62,585 nt of DNA from JACGMN01 sp964522635 (GTDB lineage Archaea; Halobacteriota; Syntropharchaeia; Alkanophagales; Methanospirareceae): positions 1-62,585 of the forward strand of contig CAZFWT010000001.1 in the NCBI GenBank assembly GCA_964522635.1, read 5' to 3'. A program made the translations under genes and the position numbers. The notes under the pieces were generated by a model that worked only from the letters and a program-made list of their open reading frames with translations, ran no database searches and was not told where the DNA came from. Of the stretch, positions 42,684 to 50,169 are shown in pieces. How positions within the stretch are numbered: position 1 is the first letter of the stretch; every line of letters begins with the position of its first letter.

Positions 42684-43740
42684 CTGAATGCACCCGTAGT
42701 ATGTGATAAAAGGTATCCCGTTCAGCGGGTATTTTATGTGCACCCCGCACAAGGCTCAGAATAGTCTCCTTCGGAAGCCTGAGTGGCGTATGAGCGCCAG
42801 CCGCATGCGTAACCCGCTCCTCCATTATCGTGCCGTCCAGATCATTCGCACCATACTGCAACGCAACCTGGGCAAGCTTCTCACCGAGCGCAACCCAGTA
42901 CGCCCTGATACTCTTGAAATTCCGTAATACGATACGGGAAACCGCAATGGTTCTCAGCACGTCGATTGGATCCGCGCAGTCTTCGACAAGCCCTCGTGCC
43001 TTGAGTTCCGTGTTCTCTGGCTGGAAGAGGAGCGGAATAAAGGAGACAAAGCCGCCGGTCTCTTCCTGCAACGCCCAGAGTTTATAAAGATGAAGTGCGC
43101 GGTCTTTTAACGTTTCCAGATGTCCAAAGAGCATGGTGGCATTACTCTTGAGTCCGATGCGGTGTGCGCGCTCCATAATGCGGAGCCATTCGCCAGCCGC
43201 CACTTTGTCAGGGCAGATTGCTGCTCGCAGCGTATCATCAAGGATCTCCGCGCCACCGCCGGGCAATGCGTCCAGGCCCGCGTCCTTGAGCCGATGGAGC
43301 ACCTCATCCACACTCATCCGCTCAAGCTGCGCCAGGAAGTAAATCTCCGTCGCCGTCAGCGCCTTGATGATGACGCGTGGAAATCGCCCCTTTATGCGCG
43401 TGAACAGCTCCTCGAAGTACGCCACGTTCAGTTCTGGATTGAGCCCACCCACGATATGGAGCTCTGTAGCGCCCTGTGTAACGGCTTCTGCTGCTTTCTC
43501 CAGTACCTCATCAATACACATCTGATACGCGTCTGCTTCTCCTGCAGCGCGATAAAAGGCACAGAGCGGGCACCGTGCCGTGCAGATATTCGTGTAGTTG
43601 ATGTGGCGGTTCACCACGTAGGTGACGAGGTTTCCGTTTCCGCGATTGATCGCATCAGCACGCGCTCCGAGCTCGTGGAGATCACACTCAAATAGCGCCT
43701 CAATTGCAGCCGGGGTCCAGTCATCGTTCGGCGATATCAT
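42673..43740 (-). CDS. mqnE: Aminofutalosine synthase MqnE (radical SAM)
   Basis: 355 aa from ATG 43740; a GTG at 43749 is possible. Radical SAM cluster CTARCPLCAFY, with TELHIVGGLNPELNVAYFEELF, GLDALPGGGAEIL and NATMLFGHLET. Joins enolpyruvylbenzoate and SAM to give aminofutalosine. First gene of the operon, with TATA box and inverted repeat upstream. Confidence 0.92.
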   Translation of the reverse strand: MISPNDDWTPAAIEALFECDLHELGARADAINRGNGNLVTYVVNRHINYTNICTARCPLCAFYRAAGEADAYQMCIDEVLEKAAEAVTQGATELHIVGGLNPELNVAYFEELFTRIKGRFPRVIIKALTATEIYFLAQLERMSVDEVLHRLKDAGLDALPGGGAEILDDTLRAAICPDKVAAGEWLRIMERAHRIGLKSNATMLFGHLETLKDRALHLYKLWALQEETGGFVSFIPLLFQPENTELKARGLVEDCADPIDVLRTIAVSRIVLRNFKSIRAYWVALGEKLAQVALQYGANDLDGTIMEERVTHAAGAHTPLRLPKETILSLVRGAHKIPAERDTFYHILRVHSDDE

Positions 43741-43788
43741 GTACGTCACTCTTTGTTGGGATTACGCAGGTGGTCTTAACTTTCCACG

Positions 43789-43832
43789 TTTATAAACGTA
43801 TCCTTTAATGGTCATATTCGGTTTGGAATATG
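43789..43832 (-). promoter_or_regulatory. mqn operon promoter with three operator half-sites
   Basis: On the minus strand: CATATTC (43832-43826), 6 bases, GAATATG (43819-43813), 9 bases, GGATACG (43803-43797), directly followed by TATA box tttataaa (43796-43789). Predicted transcription start is near 43767, about 27 nt before mqnE. The outer 9 bases gtcatattc/gaatatgac are a perfect inverted repeat. Confidence 0.7.
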
Positions 43833-43892
43833 ACATGTCGCCGCGCAGGGCCGCTCTGAATAGGTGGGAGTGACGGACCGAAGGGGCTTGAA

Positions 43893-44645
43893 CTATACGT
43901 ACACCCACCGGCAGACCTTCTTCTCCACACGGTCTATCGCCAGATAAATACCAAACCCGAGCAGCGCCATGGTGACGATCGCCGCGTAAAGGTCCGGGTA
44001 ATTCGCACGGCTCCATGCGTCCATAATCAGGTATCCCAGGCCCCTGGTCGTGGCAAACGATTCCACGAAGAAGAGCACTGCGATCGCCGTGCCCACGCTG
44101 ATCCGCGTGGCGGTGAGGATCTTGGGGATACAGATCGGAATGATGACATGTCGATAAATCTCCTTCTTGCTCGCGCCCAGACTGAGCATGGGATAGACAT
44201 AATTCCGGCTGATGCTCCGCGATGCGTCCCGTGTGGTCACCAGGATCTGGAAGAAGACGATGATCTCGATCATGATGATCTTCGATAGATCGCCGATACC
44301 AAAGAAGAGGATGATCACCGGAAGCAGGACGATATGCGGAATGGGATAGAGCATGTAGATAAGCGGCGTGACGAGTGAATCCACCCGCTTCTCGTAGCTG
44401 AGGAGCCCGATCGGAACGGCGATCGAGAACGCCAGAGCGATCCCGCAGGCGATCCTGATGGTGCTGATGAGCAGATTCGGGAGCAAATCGGTTCTCAGGC
44501 TCGCGAGGAAGGCGAAGAAAACCGTCAGCGGCGTTGGTAATGCGATCGAGTCCAGCATAACCGAGAGTAAATGCCAGATTCCGTAGATCACGACCGCGAT
44601 GACTAGATAGCTCCACCATCGAGGCTCTGCCGCACTTCCTTGCAT
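43893..44645 (-). CDS. ABC transporter permease, NitT/TauT type
   Basis: 250 aa with about six membrane segments (for example YLVIAVVIYGIWHLLSVML at the start). The permease-ATPase contact loop (EAA-type) is MLSLGASKKEIYRHVIIP. Part of a three-gene operon: lipoprotein 45354, ATPase 44603, permease. Its start overlaps the ATPase gene by 43 bases. The substrate is unknown; nitrate, sulfonate, thiamine-precursor and other importers belong to this type. Confidence 0.88.
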   Translation of the reverse strand: MQGSAAEPRWWSYLVIAVVIYGIWHLLSVMLDSIALPTPLTVFFAFLASLRTDLLPNLLISTIRIACGIALAFSIAVPIGLLSYEKRVDSLVTPLIYMLYPIPHIVLLPVIILFFGIGDLSKIIMIEIIVFFQILVTTRDASRSISRNYVYPMLSLGASKKEIYRHVIIPICIPKILTATRISVGTAIAVLFFVESFATTRGLGYLIMDAWSRANYPDLYAAIVTMALLGFGIYLAIDRVEKKVCRWVYV

Positions 44646-45343
44646 TTCTCGAAGAATACCTCTTGTGTTCTGTACTTGACGTTTCCCTTCTGGGGATTTT
44701 CGATCGTTTTGACGATGGTGCCCGGTCGCGGGGAGAGTACGACGATCTTTCGTCCGAAAAACACCGCCTCCTCTATACTGTGCGTGACGAGCAGCATGGT
44801 CATTCGCTTCTGCTGCCAGAGCTGCAGGAGCACATTCTGGAGATTCTCACGCGTCAGCGCGTCCAGCGAGGACAACGGCTCATCCATGAGCAGGATCTTC
44901 GGCTTCAGGGCCAGCATGCGCGCGAGGGCGACTCGTTGCTGCATCCCGCCCGACAATTGTTTCGGATAGTTCTTCTCGAACCCGTGCAATCCGAGATCTT
45001 TGAGGAGCGATGAGACTATCTCCTGCTGCTCCTTTTTCTTCACACCGCGCAGCTCCAGGCCCAGCGAAACGTTCTCGTACACCGTCTTCCAGGGGAAGAG
45101 CCCGTAGTCCTGGAAGATAAGCGCCAGTTCCTTCGACGGTCCGGTGACCTCATGGCGGTTTATCAGTGCCGTACCCGCGCTCGGCCGCAGGATACCGGCG
45201 AAGATAAGCAGGAGTGTCGTTTTACCGCAGCCCGAGGGCCCGATTACCGAGCAGCACTCGCCGCAGGGTATATCGAAGGTGATCCTGTGTACCGCTTCCG
45301 TTCCGTCCGGGTAAATCTTGGTAAGCTCCTTCGCTGCAATCAT
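44603..45343 (-). CDS. ABC transporter ATP-binding protein, NitT/TauT type
   Basis: 246 aa. Walker A GPSGCGKTT, Q-loop FQDYGLFPW, signature LSGGMQQRVALARML, Walker B ILLMDEPLSSLD, H-loop VTHSIEEA. It starts 10 bases after the lipoprotein stop and overlaps the permease. Confidence 0.93.
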   Translation of the reverse strand: MIAAKELTKIYPDGTEAVHRITFDIPCGECCSVIGPSGCGKTTLLLIFAGILRPSAGTALINRHEVTGPSKELALIFQDYGLFPWKTVYENVSLGLELRGVKKKEQQEIVSSLLKDLGLHGFEKNYPKQLSGGMQQRVALARMLALKPKILLMDEPLSSLDALTRENLQNVLLQLWQQKRMTMLLVTHSIEEAVFFGRKIVVLSPRPGTIVKTIENPQKGNVKYRTQEVFFEKCKEVRQSLDGGAI

Positions 45344-45353
45344 CCACAGATAG

Positions 45354-46301
45354 TTAATAAATCACCTCGTCGTATGAAATAGCTTCAGTCACCAAGCCTT
45401 TACTCTGCATCCAGCTCAGCACTGCCTCGAAATTATCGCGTGGATAGGGCGCAGCCTGCATGTAAGTGGCCATCTGGTAGGTCTCAGCAATCTCCTCAGG
45501 CACCTTTGCCGTTTGCACGAGCAGCTCACGGTAGTTCTCCGGATTTGCATTGATGCGGTCCACCGCTTCGTTGAACGCAGCGAGGAATTGCGCGACGCTC
45601 TCTGGGTGCTCGTCGATGAATTCGCCCCTGAACACGATCACCGTGTATCCGATCGTTTGGTCGATCATCGAGTCCGCGATGACCAGGTGTGCACCCTGGT
45701 AAATGGCATAGCTTGCCAGCGGTTCTGCCAGGGTCGCCGCTTCATGCTTACCATCGAGCAGCAGCTGCATTCTGATCGGCACTTTCTTCTCTTCGATCTT
45801 GAGCGTCTGGACATCACCGAGCAAATTATCAGTTATCCATTCAATAACGGTATTGCTGGAAATGGCAACCTGCTTCCCTGCTAAATCTTCTACCGATCGT
45901 ATCTCCGAGTCCGGGCTGGCGAGGATAGCGAACCGCATCTTCTCCGGTGTCTCGTGGAGCTCGCGACTGACGATCCGGGCGTCATAGCCCGCGTTCCGCA
46001 GCACGAGCACACCCACAGGATCGTTCTCTCCCGCGTCGATTTCTCCGGCGATGAGTGCACTGTCACGCTCCAGCGCGCTCTGGAACGGTACAACTTCAAC
46101 ATCCAGGCCGTGGTTCAGAAAAATCCCTTCCTGCTCCGCGACGTAATAGGGCAGCGTTGCTTCGTCCGGCATTGCACCCACCTTCATGACTAGCAGTTCT
46201 TCACCCGTGCCCTCATCTGGTTGCTCGAGGCAGCCAAGAGACCCAGCACCAGCGAGGAGCACGACAGCGATCAGTATCAACGTCCCTCTATTTACTGGCA
46301 T
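45354..46301 (-). CDS. ABC transporter substrate-binding lipoprotein (NMT1/SsuA-like)
   Basis: 315 aa. Lipobox AGSLGC puts the lipidated cysteine at residue 24. Binding fold with VGAMPDEATLPYYVAEQEGIF, EIDAGENDPVGVLVLRNAGYD, LAGKQVAISSNTVIEWI and MQLLLDGKHEAATLAEP. The promoter shares the mqn inverted repeat, so its ligand may be tied to quinone or related metabolism (inference). The predicted transcription start falls at the ATG, so the message is probably leaderless. Confidence 0.9.
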   Translation of the reverse strand: MPVNRGTLILIAVVLLAGAGSLGCLEQPDEGTGEELLVMKVGAMPDEATLPYYVAEQEGIFLNHGLDVEVVPFQSALERDSALIAGEIDAGENDPVGVLVLRNAGYDARIVSRELHETPEKMRFAILASPDSEIRSVEDLAGKQVAISSNTVIEWITDNLLGDVQTLKIEEKKVPIRMQLLLDGKHEAATLAEPLASYAIYQGAHLVIADSMIDQTIGYTVIVFRGEFIDEHPESVAQFLAAFNEAVDRINANPENYRELLVQTAKVPEEIAETYQMATYMQAAPYPRDNFEAVLSWMQSKGLVTEAISYDEVIY

Positions 46302-46323
46302 GTTTCGGCCTTTCTTCTGCGGC

Positions 46324-46367
46324 TATATAAACATATCCTTTTTTATTCATATCCATTACTGAATATA
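46324..46367 (-). promoter_or_regulatory. ABC operon promoter with three operator half-sites
   Basis: On the minus strand: TATATTC (46367-46361), 6 bases, GGATATG (46354-46348), 9 bases, GGATATG (46338-46332), directly followed by TATA box tttatata (46331-46324), whose centre is about 26 nt before the lipoprotein ATG. This is the same layout as the mqn promoter. The region also lies just upstream of the divergent regulator, so the site may control both. Confidence 0.7.
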
Positions 46368-46378
46368 GTTAAGAGGTC

Positions 46379-46999
46379 ATGAAACCCCCCAAGCTTGAAT
46401 ACGAACGCATCCTCGAATTCCTCATCAAAAACGGCTCAGCCAGCAAGTACGGGATCGCAAAAGAGACTGCTATCCCCTATCCCACCGTGCTGCGCAAACT
46501 TCCCGTGATGGAGCGTGCGCATCTCATCCTGAAGATCGGGGTGGGGAAGCGCGGCGCGGAGATCTACGTGGCAACGCCGAAAGGCACGCTCATCGCATAC
46601 TTCAGCGGCCGGGTAGCAACCGCAGAGCTCTTTTTGGCACTACCTGAGATCATGAAACACGTGCAGATTTCATTGGATGATCTCCCGGCGGTGAAGAACC
46701 CGCTGGGGTTTCTCATTGGCGGCTTGCCCTTTACGCTCGCGAATCTGGAGGACTTGAAGCCCGATGAGGCCGTGAGTATCTTGGGCGCGCTTCTGATCTG
46801 GCGGCACGACGAGTGGTATCACGAGATTGGCGAGCGCGAGTTGGCGCAGTTGCTGTCATGGCACGAGAACTACCAGCTGTTGCGGTTCCTCGTTGCGGGC
46901 TCTGTGAACACGCTCAGCAGGATGAGCGAGCAGGCGCAGCAATTGAGCGCGCGCGCCAGCGTTTTCTTATCGGAGATGGACGAGCTTGCGGATCAATAA
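46379..46999 (+). CDS. Winged-helix transcriptional regulator
   Basis: 206 aa. Residues 7-80 form a winged helix: YERILEFLIKNGSASKYGIA, ETAIPYPTVLRKLPVMERAH, then a wing KRGAEIYVATPKG. The rest is a helical region (LGFLIGGLPFTLANLEDLKP, HEIGERELAQLLSWHENYQL) with no known ligand domain. The ribosome site aagaggt is close to the ATG. It diverges from the ABC operon across the shared operator and is the best candidate for binding that site (inference). Confidence 0.8.
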   Translation: MKPPKLEYERILEFLIKNGSASKYGIAKETAIPYPTVLRKLPVMERAHLILKIGVGKRGAEIYVATPKGTLIAYFSGRVATAELFLALPEIMKHVQISLDDLPAVKNPLGFLIGGLPFTLANLEDLKPDEAVSILGALLIWRHDEWYHEIGERELAQLLSWHENYQLLRFLVAGSVNTLSRMSEQAQQLSARASVFLSEMDELADQ

Positions 47000-47012
47000 C
47001 CGCACGAGCGCG

Positions 47013-47573
47013 CTACACGCCCAATTCGTCACTGAGCGGGATCATGGCGTCGAGTGCGAGCGCGAAGAAGTCGTTCCGCTCAAGGCCCAGCTCTTGACAG
47101 ATCATTATATGCTCCCTGCTCACCGTGCGTGCGAACGATTTATCCTTGAACTTCTTCGTCAGCGATTTCGGGCGCACGTCCGCCAATTTGCGAGAGGGCA
47201 TCATTAACGCGGTTGGCACAATGAGTCCTGAGACGGCGTCCGCAGCAACCAGGGCCTTCGCCATCTCGCTCTGCGGTTTATAGCCCGTCATCTTATTGTG
47301 CGCCTTGATCGCGTCCAGGCACTCCTCAGGCAGTTTGCCGGTGAGCATCTCGGCCGTCATGAGCCCATGCTGCTCGAAATCGTCTTTCGTGCGCTCGTAA
47401 TCCAGATCGTGTAGCAAGCCAACAAGCGTCCATTGCTCCTTCTCCGCCTCGGTGACGCCCAGCTTTGCGGCGAGCGCCGACATGATCGCAGCAACGGCGA
47501 GCATATGCTTCCGTAACGCATCGGTCTCCACTTCCTGTTCCAGTAACTCCTGAGCTTCTTCTAGCGAAATCAT
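47013..47573 (-). CDS. HD-domain phosphohydrolase-like protein
   Basis: 186 aa from ATG 47573. HD motif: RKHMLAVAAIM, then VGLLHDLDYE, HGLMTAEML, IKAHNKMTGY and AADAVSGLIV. It fits small metal-dependent hydrolases of the HDIG type; the substrate is unknown. Its 3' end faces the regulator gene. Confidence 0.87.
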   Translation of the reverse strand: MISLEEAQELLEQEVETDALRKHMLAVAAIMSALAAKLGVTEAEKEQWTLVGLLHDLDYERTKDDFEQHGLMTAEMLTGKLPEECLDAIKAHNKMTGYKPQSEMAKALVAADAVSGLIVPTALMMPSRKLADVRPKSLTKKFKDKSFARTVSREHIMICQELGLERNDFFALALDAMIPLSDELGV

Positions 47574-47633
47574 GACGCTTCTTCTCACGGTCTTTAGTAT
47601 TACAAAGAGAGCAGCTAAAAAAGAGTGGTGATA

Positions 47634-48209
47634 ATGGGTAGAGAAGCGGAATTAGCTCGTATCGCGGAGCGCGTCCTGAACTGTAACCGCTGCGAGCTGT
47701 GGCGAACACGTACCAATCCGGTGGTCGGTGAGGGCTCGCTCTTCGCGCGAATTATGCTCGTCGGTGAGGCCCCCGGTTACTATGAAGATCAGCAGGGCAG
47801 GCCGTTCGTCGGCAAGGCCGGGCGGGTGCTCGACGAGCTCCTGGACTCGATTGGTCTCACACGCGACGACGTGTACATCGCGAACATCCTGAAATGCCGC
47901 CCGCCGCAGAACCGGAACCCGCAGCCAGAGGAGATACGGGCCTGCACACCTTATCTTGATGCGCAGCTTGAGCTCGTCAATCCACCGATTATCGCGACAC
48001 TCGGCAATTTCTCGCTGGCGTATATCTTCGACAAGTTCGGCTTGCCGAAGGAGCGCATAGGAAAGATCCACGGAACGGTCTTCACGGTAAGCACTATCGC
48101 CGGCGTTAAGCGGATCGTGCCCCTCTACCATCCTGCGGTCGCGACCTACAATGCAGGCATGCTTGCAACGCTAAGAGCTGATTTTACCGTGCTGGCAACG
48201 TATCTATGA
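47634..48209 (+). CDS. udg: Uracil-DNA glycosylase, family 4 (Fe-S)
   Basis: 191 aa from ATG 47634, which follows ggtgat. Active site VGEAPGYYEDQQGRPFVGKAG at 43-63, and LYHPAVATYN near the C-terminus. Four cluster cysteines: C17, C20, C88, C104. It removes uracil from DNA. HicB follows on the same strand. Confidence 0.94.
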   Translation: MGREAELARIAERVLNCNRCELWRTRTNPVVGEGSLFARIMLVGEAPGYYEDQQGRPFVGKAGRVLDELLDSIGLTRDDVYIANILKCRPPQNRNPQPEEIRACTPYLDAQLELVNPPIIATLGNFSLAYIFDKFGLPKERIGKIHGTVFTVSTIAGVKRIVPLYHPAVATYNAGMLATLRADFTVLATYL

Positions 48210-48260
48210 GTGGGGTTAGTTAACAATTTTTATCCATTGATCCTGCTGTATAATGTAACG

Positions 48261-48473
48261 ATGAAGTATACCGTAATCCTTGAAAAGGAAGAGGAAGGCG
48301 GATATTCGGCGCAGTGCCTCGAATTACCAGGCGCTATCAGCCAGGGCGAGACCAAGGAGGAAGCATTGCGGAACATAACAGAAGCGATTGAGGCAGTGTT
48401 AGAGGTGCTTACCCAGGAAGCAAAAGTGCTGGGTGCGGTTGCGGAAATTTCTACGGTGGAAATAAGTGCTTAA
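48261..48473 (+). CDS. hicB: HicB antitoxin
   Basis: 70 aa. YTVILEKEEEGGYSAQCLEL, PGAISQGETKEEALRNI and EAIEAVLEVL are the HicB core. ATG 48261 is chosen; a tttttatcc box at 48227-48235 lies about 26 nt upstream, so a leaderless message is likely. The longer frame from 48210 has a hydrophobic, unlikely lead. The hicA remnant overlaps its end. Confidence 0.88.
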   Translation: MKYTVILEKEEEGGYSAQCLELPGAISQGETKEEALRNITEAIEAVLEVLTQEAKVLGAVAEISTVEISA

Positions 48474-48687
48474 GAAACTGCCATCTTCAGTTTCTGGCGA
48501 AGAAACGGTCAAAGCACTGGTGAAATTGGGCTTCGCCGCGAGATTATGAAAAGGAGATCACATAGTGCTTCAGAAGGATCAACGCGTTTTCTCCGTTCCT
48601 CTCCATAAGACGCTTAAAAAAGGGACTTTGCGAAAAATTATACAGCAGGCAAGGCTATCCGTAGAGGAATTCAAGAAGGCGTTATAA
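48466..48687 (+). pseudogene. hicA: HicA toxin with an internal stop
   Basis: GTG 48466 overlaps the hicB stop and opens a 73-codon frame: LKKLPSSVSGEETVKALVKL, GFAARL, stop TGA at 48547-48549, KGDHIVLQKDQRVFSVPLH and KTLKKGTLRKIIQQARLSVE. The text on both sides is a good HicA dsRNA-binding-like toxin, and the catalytic histidine (GDHIVL) lies after the stop. A CGA to TGA change would explain it. Unlike the other two HicB genes in the window, this one still has its toxin locus. Confidence 0.82.
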
Positions 48688-48728
48688 CCTTTTTGCCCCT
48701 TTCCCTGCCTGGTATTCTATCCATCGAG

Positions 48729-50129
48729 CTAAGCTTTCGCCCGGTAGTTCGGATGGTACTTCTTGATGATGTGCTCGTCGATTCGCTTCAGCTCGCCTTC
48801 GGGTAGTGCGGAAAGCAAATCCCAGCCAAGGTCCAGCGTCTCGTCGATGCTCCGATCCTCGTTCCTGCTCTGTGTCACGAAACGCTTCTCAAATTTGTCT
48901 GCGAACTCCAGGAACCGCCGATCGCGCGTCGTCAACGCTTCCTCGCCGACGACCGCAACGAGATCTCGCATGTCTCGCCCTTCTGCATAGCCCGCGTAGA
49001 GCTGGTTAGACACGCCCGAGTGATCCTCACGCGTTCGCCCCTCGCCGATCCCCTCGTTCATCAGCCTCGAGAGCGAGGGCAGCACATCCACTGGCGGATA
49101 AATACCGCGTCGGTGGAGGTTGCGTGAGAGCACGAACTGACCCTCAGTAATATACCCTGTCAGATCGGGGATCGGATGCGTGATATCGTCATCCGGCATG
49201 CTCAGGATCGGAATCTGCGTGATCGAGCCCTTGCGACCTCTAATTCGCCCCGCGCGCTCGTAGTTCGTTGAGAGGTCGGTGTACATGTAGCCCGGATACC
49301 CGCGTCGGCCCGGCACCTCCTCGCGTGCCGCGGAGATCTCGCGCAGCGCCTCACAGTAGTTCGTCATGTCCGTGAGAATAACGAGTATGTGCATGTCGTA
49401 CTCATAAGCGAGGAACTCTGCCGTGGTCAGAGCCATACGCGGCGTGATCGTCCGCTCGATTGCCGGATCGTCTGCGAGGTTGAGGAACGCCACGATTCGC
49501 TCGATCGCACCCGTGCGCTCGAAATCATGCATGAAGAACGAGGCCTCCTCGTGCGTGATACCCATTGCGGCGAAAACCACGGAGAACGGCTCGCTCGTCG
49601 TGAGCACCTTCGCCTGACGCGCGATCTGCGCAGCCAGCGCATTATGCGGCATGCCAGCGCCGGAGAAGATCGGCAGCTTCTGCCCGCGCACGAGCGTGTT
49701 CATCCCGTCGATCGTCGAGATCCCTGTCTGGATGAACTCACGCGGGTAATCACGGGTCGTGGGGTTGATGGAAGCGCCAATGACCGAGAGCCGTTCTTCT
49801 GGAATGACCTCCGGTCCGCCATCCCGTGGCCGGCCCAGCCCATCAAAGAAACGACCCACCATGTCTTGGGAGACGCTCACCCGCATGATGTCTCCGGTGA
49901 ATCGCACCCGCGTCTTTGCGGTGTCGATCCCCGATGTGCCTTCGAAGACCTGCACCACGGCGAGCCCCGTGCTCGATTCCAGGACCTGTCCCATCTTCTC
50001 TTCACCGGAGGGCGTAACGATCCTCACGACCTCGCCGTAGGAAACGCCCTCAACATTCTCGACCACAATCAACGGCCCTGCCGCTTCTCGTATCGTTGTG
50101 TATTCTCGTGCAGAGGTATCTACCGCCAT
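48729..50129 (-). CDS. atpB: A-type ATP synthase subunit B
   Basis: 466 aa regulatory nucleotide-binding subunit. GAGMPHNALAAQIARQA replaces a true P-loop, as in all B subunits; IPEERLSVIGASINPTTRDYP and PSLSRLMNEGIGEGRTREDH are typical. It follows atpA by 40 bases. Subunit D, which normally follows, is not here; the next genes are the hicA remnant and hicB on the other strand. Confidence 0.96.
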   Translation of the reverse strand: MAVDTSAREYTTIREAAGPLIVVENVEGVSYGEVVRIVTPSGEEKMGQVLESSTGLAVVQVFEGTSGIDTAKTRVRFTGDIMRVSVSQDMVGRFFDGLGRPRDGGPEVIPEERLSVIGASINPTTRDYPREFIQTGISTIDGMNTLVRGQKLPIFSGAGMPHNALAAQIARQAKVLTTSEPFSVVFAAMGITHEEASFFMHDFERTGAIERIVAFLNLADDPAIERTITPRMALTTAEFLAYEYDMHILVILTDMTNYCEALREISAAREEVPGRRGYPGYMYTDLSTNYERAGRIRGRKGSITQIPILSMPDDDITHPIPDLTGYITEGQFVLSRNLHRRGIYPPVDVLPSLSRLMNEGIGEGRTREDHSGVSNQLYAGYAEGRDMRDLVAVVGEEALTTRDRRFLEFADKFEKRFVTQSRNEDRSIDETLDLGWDLLSALPEGELKRIDEHIIKKYHPNYRAKA

Positions 50130-50169
50130 GTTATCTCCTCCTTATATAAGTATAAGGCTTCTGGCCGCC

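Noticed and set aside
48547..48549. TGA in hicA read as selenocysteine
   Set aside because: HicA has no known Sec site here, relatives have Arg/Gln-like residues at this place, and no SECIS-like element was noticed.
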